Shown here: positions 1 to 5,560 of the stretch, piece after piece
How the letters are laid out: each line of letters opens with the position of its first letter
How positions within the stretch are numbered: position 1 is the first letter of the stretch
Source: Aphodosoma sp051870875
Lineage (GTDB): Bacteria > Bacteroidota > Bacteroidia > Bacteroidales > Paludibacteraceae
Direction of reading: 5' to 3'
Length of the DNA stretch: 6,889 nt
NCBI GenBank assembly: GCA_051870875.1
Contig: JBJECG010000042.1
Location: 1-6,889 of the forward strand
Translations under genes and position numbers: made by a program
The notes under the pieces: model-generated
What the model saw: only the letters and a program-made list of their open reading frames with translations
Told to the model about the DNA's origin: nothing
Databases searched by the model: none

Positions 1-14
1 AAGTATGTTTTTTA

Positions 15-25
15 GGGGGGGGGGG
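15..25. repeat. Homopolymeric G tract (11 G)
   Basis: An uninterrupted run of 11 G follows six T and one A, about 31 bp beyond the stop codon of guaD. The window edge hides what lies to the left. Reading in from the left on the plus strand, one frame stops just before the tract at 13-15. Another runs through it and stops at 48-50, so the tract could lie in the 3' end of an unseen convergent gene. Runs this long are prone to slippage in cells and to error in sequencing, so the exact length is uncertain. Confidence 0.85.
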
Positions 26-56
26 AGGAATGTCGGGAATTGAAAAATAGGAAGGG

Positions 57-524
57 TCAGTATTGGATTTTGTCGGGGTTTTGGGTCCAAAGGTCAAAGG
101 CCCGGATGGCTTCGGCAGAGAGAAGTGTCGATGATGGGAGGCGGCGGGAGGAGATAGGGAGGGAGATTTCATCGTAGATGAGGGAGTCATCGAAGCCGAT
201 GCGGGCAGCATCGGTTTTGGTGTTGCCAAAGTAGAGGCGGTCGATGTGGGCCCAGTAGATGGCTGCGAGGCACATGGGGCACGGTTCGCAGGAAGAGTAT
301 ATCTCACAACCGCCCAAGTCAAACGTATTCAGTTTTTCACAAGCCGCACGGATGGCATTTACCTCGGCATGGGCTGTCGGGTCATGATCGGCCGTCACAC
401 GGTTTACACCGGTGGCCACGATCTGCCCGTTGCGGGCAATGACAGCCCCGAACGGACCACCACCGTTGGCTACATTCTCCACAGAAAGTTCTATGGCCTT
501 CCTCATCAATTCTTCTTTAGTCAT
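57..524 (-). CDS. guaD: Guanine deaminase (GuaD type, cytidine deaminase fold)
   Basis: This 155-residue protein is a zinc-dependent deaminase predicted to convert guanine to xanthine and ammonia in the cytosol (purine salvage and catabolism). Visible zinc-site motifs are HAE (H52, with catalytic E54) and PCPMC (C82, C85). Several features match Bacillus subtilis GuaD, as I remember it, rather than the tRNA deaminase TadA: near-identical length, GGPFGAV near residue 22, the TDAA..GFDDS..Y block (D113), a Glu eight residues before the C-terminal Trp (E138, W146), and a C-terminal Tyr. In B. subtilis GuaD the C-terminal segment covers the partner subunit's active site. The ATG at 522-524 gives the family's usual N-terminus. 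The upstream sequence has no Shine-Dalgarno motif and I see no convincing promoter. The gene lies 114 bp downstream of rnhB in the same direction. Activity on other aminopurines cannot be excluded. Confidence 0.88.
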   Translation of the reverse strand: MTKEELMRKAIELSVENVANGGGPFGAVIARNGQIVATGVNRVTADHDPTAHAEVNAIRAACEKLNTFDLGGCEIYSSCEPCPMCLAAIYWAHIDRLYFGNTKTDAARIGFDDSLIYDEISLPISSRRLPSSTLLSAEAIRAFDLWTQNPDKIQY

Positions 525-599
525 AATGTCATGATATCAATACAATAAGTCAAATAACTCACAAAAATCAGTTTATATTGTCAGTCTGTAATGTAACGC

Positions 600-622
600 A
601 AAACCGACTGTCCAACGGACAG
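600..622 (-). terminator. Possible intrinsic terminator after rnhB
   Basis: On the minus strand a perfect 6-bp stem (CTGTCC/GGACAG) with a 3-nt loop (GTT) lies 17 bp past the rnhB stop. It is followed after 4 nt by TTTT (600-603). The T tract is short, so termination may be weak or this may be a chance hairpin. If functional it would separate rnhB from guaD. Confidence 0.4.
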
Positions 623-638
623 CGAGGCTATCCGGGTG

Positions 639-1262
639 TCATTCAAACGGTAAGGTAAGCTGGGTGTCGAGGAGACGGAATGTCATTCGATGGTATGGAG
701 AAGCTCCGTACTCGGCAATGGCAGCACGGTGCCGACGGGTAGGATAGCCTTTGTTCACGGCCCAGCCGTAAGCCGGATATTCTACGGCAAGACGGCGCAT
801 ATAGTCATCGCGGTATGTTTTGGCAAGAATGGAGGCAGCGGCTACAGACATGAAACGGGCATCGCCTTTGACTTCGGTGGAATATGGAATGTCGCGGTAA
901 GGTTTGAAGCGGTTGCCGTCAACGATGATGTGCCCAATGGAGAGACCTTTTGCCTGCAGTCCGGAGGTTACCCCATCAATGGCCCGGTGCATAGCCAAAA
1001 TACTGGCATTCAGTATGTTTATCCGATCTATTTCTTCAACGTCAGAGACACCTACAGCCCAAGCCAACGCTTCGCGTTCGATGACCTGGCGCAGGGCATA
1101 GCGTTTCTTTTCTGTCAGCTGCTTGCTGTCGTTCAATTCAGGCAAATCAAACTCCGGCGGAAGAACGACAGCCGCAGCATAAACATCTCCGGCCAGGCAA
1201 CCGCGCCCGGCCTCATCGCAACCCACTTCTATACATCCGGATTTCAGACAGTGCAGCAACAT
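639..1262 (-). CDS. rnhB: Ribonuclease HII
   Basis: This 207-residue enzyme cleaves the RNA strand of RNA-DNA hybrids and nicks DNA 5' of single misincorporated ribonucleotides, starting ribonucleotide excision repair in the cytosol. The catalytic DEDD set is visible: D16 and E17 in the DEAGRG motif, D115 in IVDGN, and D152 after AAASILAKTYR. The NDSKQL motif (44-49) and the C-terminal GYPT..H and YHR.TF segments are also typical. Length and the MLL start match Bacteroides RnhB as I remember it, so the ATG at 1260-1262 is a secure start. The gene begins 41 bp after the M28 enzyme and is probably co-transcribed with it. Nothing appears damaged. Confidence 0.96.
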   Translation of the reverse strand: MLLHCLKSGCIEVGCDEAGRGCLAGDVYAAAVVLPPEFDLPELNDSKQLTEKKRYALRQVIEREALAWAVGVSDVEEIDRINILNASILAMHRAIDGVTSGLQAKGLSIGHIIVDGNRFKPYRDIPYSTEVKGDARFMSVAAASILAKTYRDDYMRRLAVEYPAYGWAVNKGYPTRRHRAAIAEYGASPYHRMTFRLLDTQLTLPFE

Positions 1263-1303
1263 GGCAGAAAGAGAGTAATCGGATTCACGGACTCAACCGG
1301 CTG

Positions 1304-2299
1304 TCATTTCATGACAACACTCCACAACACACTGCCTACCGCGCCCAATGTATTGGCATCGATGCAGTTGATATTGTCGGACGAGGTATGCCAAAATTCA
1401 AAGAAGCCGCTTTCGGCGGAAGGGGTGTGCTGTATAATATCAATACATGGGATTCCTGCACGGATGACATTGACATGATCATCGGTAACGGCACCGCCCT
1501 GCCGATTGACAAAAACAGAAGAAAGCCCCATATCGGCAGCTTTCTGCCACACCAAATCAATCACAGAAGGGGCATAGCGGTCAGATATGTACTCACGGTA
1601 GAACTGAGCACCTGGCGCGCCGACCATGTCCAACAGGATTCCGTACTGGGCTTTATATGATTCAACATGCGGATTTTCAGCCCAATAAGCGGAACCCAAA
1701 GCCCATCCTCCATCGGATAGCAGAGATTGTTCCCACTCAGGCGCGCCCCAGTCTTCGAGGTCGAAGAGGATAAAATCGACTCCGACAGGCGATTCGACAA
1801 CAGAGAGCAGGCGGGCAAGTTCCATTATCACACCGCAACCGGAAGCACCGTCATTTGCCCCGACAATCGGTTGGCTGCGGAGTTCTGACAACGGTTCGGC
1901 ATCGGCAAAAGGACGGCTGTCCCAATGCGAACAGACGAGAATGCGCTGCGGTTTGTCAAGCCCGTACGAAGCTATGATATTGACAAGCGGTTTGGTGTCG
2001 CCTGAATAGATACGCTGCTCTCCAGACTGAACGATGACTGTATCGGCACCATGCCGTTGGAAATGGCTGACGAAATAACCGGCACAAAGTGCATGGGCTT
2101 CACTGCCAGGCACACGAGGGCCGAAAGCGCACTGCTCCGCCACATAACGATATGCACTGTCAGAAGAAAATGCAGGAACCTCATTGTATCCCTCAGCCGG
2201 TGACTCAGCCTGCTGTCGGCCTTTTTCTTCAGAGACACACGACATAAAGCATGTAACAACGGCAACGAACATTGCCATCAAATGTGAGACATGTATCAT
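1304..2299 (-). CDS. M28-family zinc enzyme, probable type II glutaminyl cyclase, likely lipoprotein
   Basis: From the ATG at 2297-2299 the protein has 331 residues. It fits the M28 family and resembles animal-type glutaminyl cyclases, which turn N-terminal Gln into pyroglutamate on exported proteins. Motifs in order: SHWDSRP (H125, D127), GANDGASG (D150, expected zinc ligand), FDLEDWG (E182 general acid/base, D183 zinc ligand), LLDMVGAP (D224), TDDH (D273, D274) and FWHTSSDN (H304, zinc ligand). LLDxxGAP and FWHT.xDN are close to human QC as I remember it. The N-terminus is hydrophobic and ends in FMSC, suggesting signal peptidase II cleavage and acylation at C21. VSEEKG follows, loosely like a Bacteroidetes surface-export signal. 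The n-region lacks Lys/Arg, which weakens this. The frame stays open upstream to an ATG at 2465-2467, which would overlap the Dabb gene by 70 bp and add about 56 residues. I judge that start unlikely. A plain aminopeptidase is the main alternative. Confidence 0.85.
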   Translation of the reverse strand: MIHVSHLMAMFVAVVTCFMSCVSEEKGRQQAESPAEGYNEVPAFSSDSAYRYVAEQCAFGPRVPGSEAHALCAGYFVSHFQRHGADTVIVQSGEQRIYSGDTKPLVNIIASYGLDKPQRILVCSHWDSRPFADAEPLSELRSQPIVGANDGASGCGVIMELARLLSVVESPVGVDFILFDLEDWGAPEWEQSLLSDGGWALGSAYWAENPHVESYKAQYGILLDMVGAPGAQFYREYISDRYAPSVIDLVWQKAADMGLSSVFVNRQGGAVTDDHVNVIRAGIPCIDIIQHTPSAESGFFEFWHTSSDNINCIDANTLGAVGSVLWSVVMK

Positions 2300-2397
2300 G
2301 GAAACGATTGACAATAATATCGAAACGGCGTAAGGATATTTCTGAAACACTGTCCAAAAACACAATTCCAACGCCAATACAATACAAAAAATTACCG

Positions 2398-2688
2398 TCA
2401 AATGGCAAAATCCAGTGCAATGCTTGACGATGCCACGGCGTGCATGTGTTTTTTCACGATATTGCAATGGTACGGATCATTCTGATACACATCAAGCGCA
2501 TCCCACGAATCCACCACCACTTCGAGTATAATGTCATACGAACGTGAAGAATGGAGTTCGTCGGCATGAGCCTGGATATCGACAGCCGAAGGCACTTTGC
2601 CTACCATGGAACGGAGAACAGAAAGTGTTTCACCGACCAATTTTTCAGTCGGTTCCGCCAATTTGAAACATACGATATGCTTAACCAT
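2398..2688 (-). CDS. Dabb-family (stress-responsive alpha/beta barrel) protein
   Basis: This 96-residue protein is a single dimeric alpha+beta barrel (Dabb) domain. It opens with MVKHIVCFKL (H4), has the central SYDIILEV strand (residues 50-57) and the YQNDPYH segment (68-74), and ends in a short beta strand (ALDFAI). These are hallmarks of the family, which is usually 95-105 residues long and acts as a dimer. Members include plant stress proteins and polyketide cyclases, but most bacterial members have no known substrate and I cannot assign one here. The start has an A/T-rich leader without a Shine-Dalgarno motif. The gene begins 38 bp after the carbonic anhydrase-like gene, suggesting a shared transcript. 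About 98 bp separate it from the chosen start of the M28 gene. Confidence 0.9.
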   Translation of the reverse strand: MVKHIVCFKLAEPTEKLVGETLSVLRSMVGKVPSAVDIQAHADELHSSRSYDIILEVVVDSWDALDVYQNDPYHCNIVKKHMHAVASSSIALDFAI

Positions 2689-2728
2689 AACTATTATTAT
2701 TTAATTGTTCAGAATAAAGTCAGCAATG

Positions 2729-3259
2729 TCAACGGCGGGCATCAGGGTCGGAATACCACGATGCGTAAGTGCCGTAATTGTGGGCAATCTTCCGGTTGAT
2801 TTCGGCAGCCTGCTCCGGAGCCACCTCTTTTACCATTCTGGCAGGGACTCCGGCCCACAATGTATGAGGCGGCACTTTGGTATTGCTGAGTACCAACGCT
2901 CCGGCAGCAATGATGGCACCTTCGCCTATCACAGCTCCGTCGAGAACAACAGATCCCATGCCGATGAGGGCATAATCTTCGACTTTTGCGCCGTGGATGG
3001 TGACATTGTGGCCTACGCTCACCCAGTCGCCAATCTCGATGGTCGATTTCTGATAAAGGGTGTGAAGTACGGCTCCGTCCTGAATATTGACGTGCTTGCC
3101 TATACGGATGGAATTTACATCGCCACGCAGTACAGCGCCAAACCATATACTCGATCCTTCGCCTATGACAGTATCGCCTATGACAGCCGCATTGTCAGCC
3201 AGAAACACATCATCGGCTATCTCAGGAGTGAAACCGCAAACTGATTTTATAATTGCCAT
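2729..3259 (-). CDS. Gamma-class carbonic anhydrase-like hexapeptide-repeat protein
   Basis: This 176-residue protein forms a left-handed beta-helix, expected as a trimer with metal sites between subunits. Residues matching the Cam active site are visible: R45, D47, N58, Q60, D61, and the metal-binding histidines H66, H84 and H89. H66 and H84 are only 18 residues apart. The acidic loop carrying the proton-shuttle Glu of archaeal Cam is therefore absent, as in the short CamH/YrdA/PaaY group. Hydration of CO2 is possible but unproven, since many short members show little activity. Hexapeptide repeats cover about residues 15-135, followed by a C-terminal helix. It appears to be the first gene of a minus-strand group with the Dabb protein, M28 enzyme and rnhB, and lies beyond the fabF terminator. 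I see no clear -33/-7 promoter in its leader. Confidence 0.88.
   Translation of the reverse strand: MAIIKSVCGFTPEIADDVFLADNAAVIGDTVIGEGSSIWFGAVLRGDVNSIRIGKHVNIQDGAVLHTLYQKSTIEIGDWVSVGHNVTIHGAKVEDYALIGMGSVVLDGAVIGEGAIIAAGALVLSNTKVPPHTLWAGVPARMVKEVAPEQAAEINRKIAHNYGTYASWYSDPDARR
3159..3186 (-). repeat. 13-bp direct repeat, 15-bp period, in the carbonic anhydrase-like gene
   Basis: TCGCCTATGACAG occurs on the plus strand at 3159-3171 and again at 3174-3186. It encodes two successive VIG(D/E) units near residues 26-35 of the beta-helix protein, so protein repetition explains it. The near-identical DNA suggests a recent duplication of one repeat unit or biased codon choice. Confidence 0.85.
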
Positions 3260-3305
3260 AACTAACAGAATATTTCAGATAAATATGTCTTGATTGAAAA
3301 CCGCG

Positions 3306-3357
3306 AATAAAAAGCAACCAAGCATTTGACCCGGCATAAGGACCGAATCAAATGCTT
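3306..3357 (-). terminator. Intrinsic terminator of acpP-fabF
   Basis: A perfect 10-bp inverted repeat (AAGCATTTGA at 3320-3329, TCAAATGCTT at 3348-3357) flanks an 18-nt loop that can form three more inner pairs (CGG/CCG). Read on the minus strand it is followed 6 nt later by TTTTTATT (3306-3313). It lies 60 bp past the fabF stop and 60 bp before the carbonic anhydrase-like gene. No T tract follows on the plus strand, so it points leftward. Confidence 0.8.
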
Positions 3358-3417
3358 AATTAAAAGATATTGGACATTCATACCAAACACGAATGACGGC
3401 AGTATGAGTATCGTGTA

Positions 3418-4677
3418 TCAGATTTTTTTGAAAATCACACTTGCATTGTGTCCTCCGAAACCGAAAGTATTTGAAAGTGCAGCACGGACAGGACGTTCCT
3501 GCGCCTTGTTGAACGTAAGGTTAAGTTTGTAGTCGATTTCAGGATCTTCATCTCCTTCGTGGAAATTGATGGTAGGAGGGACGATGTCGTTCTTGACAGC
3601 CAAGACGGTAATCAAACCTTCGACTACACCGGCAGCACCGAGCAGGTGACCGGTCATCGACTTGGTAGATGATATGTTCATATCGTAGGCATGGCTGCCG
3701 AATACGCTCTTGATGGCCTTCAGTTCGGAAATGTCGCCAAGAGGAGTGGAAGTTCCGTGTACGTTGATGTAGTCAATGTCTTCGGGTTTAAGGCAGGCAT
3801 CCTCAAGCGCGTTCTTCATTACCATCATTGCACCGCGGCCTTCGGGATGGGGAGCGGTGATGTGATAGGCATCGGCACTCAGACCTCCGCCGACCATTTC
3901 GGCATAGATTCGTGCTCCCCGCGCCACTGCATGCCCATATTCTTCAAGGATGATGGCTGCACCGCCTTCGCCAAGTACAAAACCATCGCGGCTCCTGGAG
4001 AACGGACGTGATGCGGAAGCTGGGTCGTCGTTGCGGGTGGAAATAGCTTTCATTGAGGAGAAACCTCCCACTCCTGCTTCGGATACAGCGGCTTCGGCAC
4101 CACCAGCCACCATGGCATCAGCCTTACCCAGACGGATATAGTTGAAAGCGTCAATCAGTGCATTGGTAGATGAGGCACATGCCGAAGTGGTAACAAAATT
4201 GGGACCGCGCAATCCGAACATGATTGACACATGGCCGACGGACAAGTCGGAAATCATTTTGGGTATGAAGAAAGGACTGAATTTCGGGCCACTGGTTTCC
4301 TTGGTTTTGGTGTAATAAGCCATTTCCTCCTCGAAAGTACGGATACCGCCAATACCAACGCCATAAATCACCCCTATGCGATCGAGGTTCTCTTTCTCAA
4401 GTACAAGACCTGAATCATCGATGGCCTGCCTGGCTGCCGCCACAGAATACTGGCTGAAGAGATCCATCTTACGAGCTTCTTTCGCATCCATATAGTCGGC
4501 AGCATTGAAGTTCTTGACTTCACATGCAAACTTGGTCTTGAATTTAGACGCATCGAAATGCGTAATGGGGCCGGCACCGCTAACCCCTTTAACAACACTG
4601 TCCCACATCTCTGGGACAGTGTTGCCTATGGGGGTTATAGCTCCGAGTCCGGTAACCACAACTCGTTTCAATTCCAT
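3418..4677 (-). CDS. fabF: Beta-ketoacyl-[acyl-carrier-protein] synthase II
   Basis: This 419-residue cytosolic enzyme condenses malonyl-ACP with acyl-ACP in fatty acid elongation. The Cys-His-His triad is visible: C167 in TTSACASS, H307 in VHGTSTPLGD and H344 in SMTGHLLGAAG, with K339 just before. The C-terminal NTFGFGGHNAS gating motif is intact, and length is normal for FabF (about 410-420). The start follows the acpP stop by 30 bp, has an A/T-rich leader and no Shine-Dalgarno motif, and MELKRVVVTG is the usual N-terminus. A strong perfect hairpin lies in codons 18-29 (see the inverted repeat at 4593-4624). In many bacteria, including Bacteroides as I recall, rnc follows fabF. Here a terminator follows instead. 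Confidence 0.97.
   Translation of the reverse strand: MELKRVVVTGLGAITPIGNTVPEMWDSVVKGVSGAGPITHFDASKFKTKFACEVKNFNAADYMDAKEARKMDLFSQYSVAAARQAIDDSGLVLEKENLDRIGVIYGVGIGGIRTFEEEMAYYTKTKETSGPKFSPFFIPKMISDLSVGHVSIMFGLRGPNFVTTSACASSTNALIDAFNYIRLGKADAMVAGGAEAAVSEAGVGGFSSMKAISTRNDDPASASRPFSRSRDGFVLGEGGAAIILEEYGHAVARGARIYAEMVGGGLSADAYHITAPHPEGRGAMMVMKNALEDACLKPEDIDYINVHGTSTPLGDISELKAIKSVFGSHAYDMNISSTKSMTGHLLGAAGVVEGLITVLAVKNDIVPPTINFHEGDEDPEIDYKLNLTFNKAQERPVRAALSNTFGFGGHNASVIFKKI
4593..4624 (-). repeat. Perfect 13-bp inverted repeat (hairpin) inside fabF
   Basis: On the plus strand CAACACTGTCCCA (4593-4605) is followed by a 6-nt spacer (CATCTC) and its exact reverse complement (4612-4624). In fabF mRNA this forms a 13-bp stem with 7 G-C pairs and loop GAGAUG, at about nt 54-85 of the coding sequence (codons 18-29). 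No T tract follows on the minus strand (TTAAAGG), so it is not an ordinary intrinsic terminator. It could affect translation, ribosome pausing or mRNA processing between acpP and fabF, or be fortuitous. Function is not shown by the sequence. Confidence 0.9.
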
Positions 4678-4707
4678 AGAATAATAGTAAACTTAAATAG
4701 TAAGAAA

Positions 4708-4944
4708 TTAAGCTTTGGCGGCTTCGATGTGCTTGATAGCTTCACCTACAGTAGTGATCTTTTCTGCATCTTCCTCTGCAATAGTGATATCGAATACACG
4801 TTCAAATTCCATGATAAGTTCTACAGTATCAAGAGAATCTGCGCCAAGGTCATTGGTGAAGCTTGCAGCCTCAGTCACTTCACTTGCATCAACTCCCAAT
4901 TTGTCGACAATAATTTCTTTTACTTGGTTTGCTACTTCAGACAT
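4708..4944 (-). CDS. acpP: Acyl carrier protein
   Basis: This 78-residue acidic protein carries growing acyl chains as thioesters on a phosphopantetheine arm. The arm attaches to S37 in the conserved DLGADSLDTVEL motif. The four-helix bundle is complete and length is normal for ACP (77-80). It is a soluble cytosolic partner of FabF, encoded 30 bp downstream, and the pair is a classic operon. The start ATG at 4942-4944 is preceded by an A/T-rich leader without a Shine-Dalgarno motif. The 5' region contains a TTACTTTG element and an A9 tract that may belong to its promoter. Confidence 0.97.
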   Translation of the reverse strand: MSEVANQVKEIIVDKLGVDASEVTEAASFTNDLGADSLDTVELIMEFERVFDITIAEEDAEKITTVGEAIKHIEAAKA

Positions 4945-4997
4945 AATCTTAATGTTTTAGTTAATAATGTACTTGTCTATTTTTTCAAATCCGACTG

Positions 4998-5005
4998 CAA
5001 AGTAA
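4998..5005 (-). promoter_or_regulatory. Possible -7 element of the acpP promoter
   Basis: On the minus strand TTACTTTG resembles the Bacteroides -7 consensus TAnnTTTG with one mismatch. It lies 53 bp upstream of the acpP ATG, with an A9 tract (5009-5017) immediately upstream. No TTTG box sits 19-21 bp further up, so the assignment rests on the -7 match and position alone. Confidence 0.3.
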
Positions 5006-5356
5006 ATGTTTTTTTTTCATTTGGCACTCACTTTACCATTCAAAGGAGGCGTAAAATTGCACAAACAGACATTTTTGAGTAATTATCCACGGTCAAAACG
5101 TCTGTACATACAATTGCATATTTCTTACTTTCAAATATTTATATTCACATATAGTACTACCGTCCAAAATCCGCCCTTTTAGTTAAAATTACCAAACACA
5201 CTGTTTTTGCTTTTGCGTTCATTGTGCATTATACCATCCGGCAATCACCGATAAAAGATACGGCAAACACAGTTATCCTCAGTCAAACTCAAAAAAACAG
5301 GCAAAAACGCAGATTTCACACCCCACCCCGAAAACAAAAATACGGGTATGCTGGCA

Positions 5357-5374
5357 GATGTACTCCGGATGTAC
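5357..5374. repeat. GATGTAC direct repeat, 11-bp period
   Basis: GATGTAC occurs at 5357-5363 and 5368-5374, separated by TCCG. The 11-bp spacing is about one helical turn, as in some operators. No regulator can be named. Confidence 0.6.
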
Positions 5375-5379
5375 AAAGG

Positions 5380-5415
5380 TTTGCCGTTTGTTTGCGTGTC
5401 TGCTTTTGCCGTTTG
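5380..5415. repeat. TTTGCCGTTTG direct repeat
   Basis: The 11-mer occurs at 5380-5390 and 5405-5415. A 9-bp inverted relative (ACGGCAAAC) lies at 5260-5268, matching GTTTGCCGT at 5379-5387. The repeats lie about 70-100 bp upstream of the rsmG promoter. The function is unknown. Confidence 0.65.
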
Positions 5416-5453
5416 CAGATAATTCCATCCAAGACGACCACTGACATACACAT

Positions 5454-5472
5454 CTAAAATAAGCTAAAATAA
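5454..5472 (+). repeat. CTAAAATAA tandem repeat upstream of the rsmG promoter
   Basis: CTAAAATAA occurs at 5454-5462 and 5464-5472 with a 10-bp period, ending 11 bp before the -33 box. A-tracts in phase with the helix suggest curved DNA or an UP-like element, though this is inferred. Confidence 0.6.
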
Positions 5473-5483
5473 AAATATGATTC

Positions 5484-5514
5484 ATTGCACGACAACAGAA
5501 AAATGGTATCTTTG
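5484..5514 (+). promoter_or_regulatory. Bacteroides-type promoter of rsmG
   Basis: The -7 element TATCTTTG (5507-5514) matches TAnnTTTG exactly. The -33 box ATTG (5484-5487) is one base from TTTG, and the spacing is 19 bp. The start of transcription should fall near 5518-5522. That excludes the ATG at 5477 as a start for rsmG. Confidence 0.75.
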
Positions 5515-5560
5515 CCGGATAATTACAATAATGGGCAAACATATCAATTCAATACGCCAC

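Larger units (their letters stand above)
5006..5483. other. Divergent AT-rich intergenic region, no convincing gene
   Basis: This stretch between acpP and rsmG contains short open frames of 60-90 codons on both strands. They overlap one another, lack recognisable motifs and have no family-like composition, so I treat them as chance. What can be seen is an A/T-rich left half, several short repeats in the right half (TTTGCCGTTTG twice, GATGTAC twice, CTAAAATAA twice), and two sequences one base from the DnaA box TTATCCACA. A small RNA or operator region is possible, but nothing decides it. Confidence 0.6.

Noticed and set aside
525..600. A Bacteroides-type promoter for guaD (TTTTTG and TTATTTG on the minus strand)
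   Set aside because: The two boxes are only about 5 bp apart and neither pairs with another at 19-21 bp.
690..1478. A 262-codon plus-strand frame
   Set aside because: It is antisense to rnhB and the end of the M28 gene, both well supported, and its translation resembles no known family.
5057..5182. A 41-codon plus-strand frame from TTG, preceded at good spacing by AAAGGAGG (5042-5049)
   Set aside because: The Shine-Dalgarno motif is perfect, but Bacteroidales rarely use one. The start is TTG, the peptide has no recognisable motif and no promoter is visible.
5477..5530. N-terminal extension of rsmG from the ATG at 5477
   Set aside because: The -7 promoter element lies downstream of this ATG, and the added residues are not part of the RsmG family.
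5224..5542. Overlapping frames of 68-87 codons on both strands in the intergenic region
   Set aside because: They overlap one another in several frames, show no domain, signal peptide or conserved motif, and partly cover the rsmG promoter.
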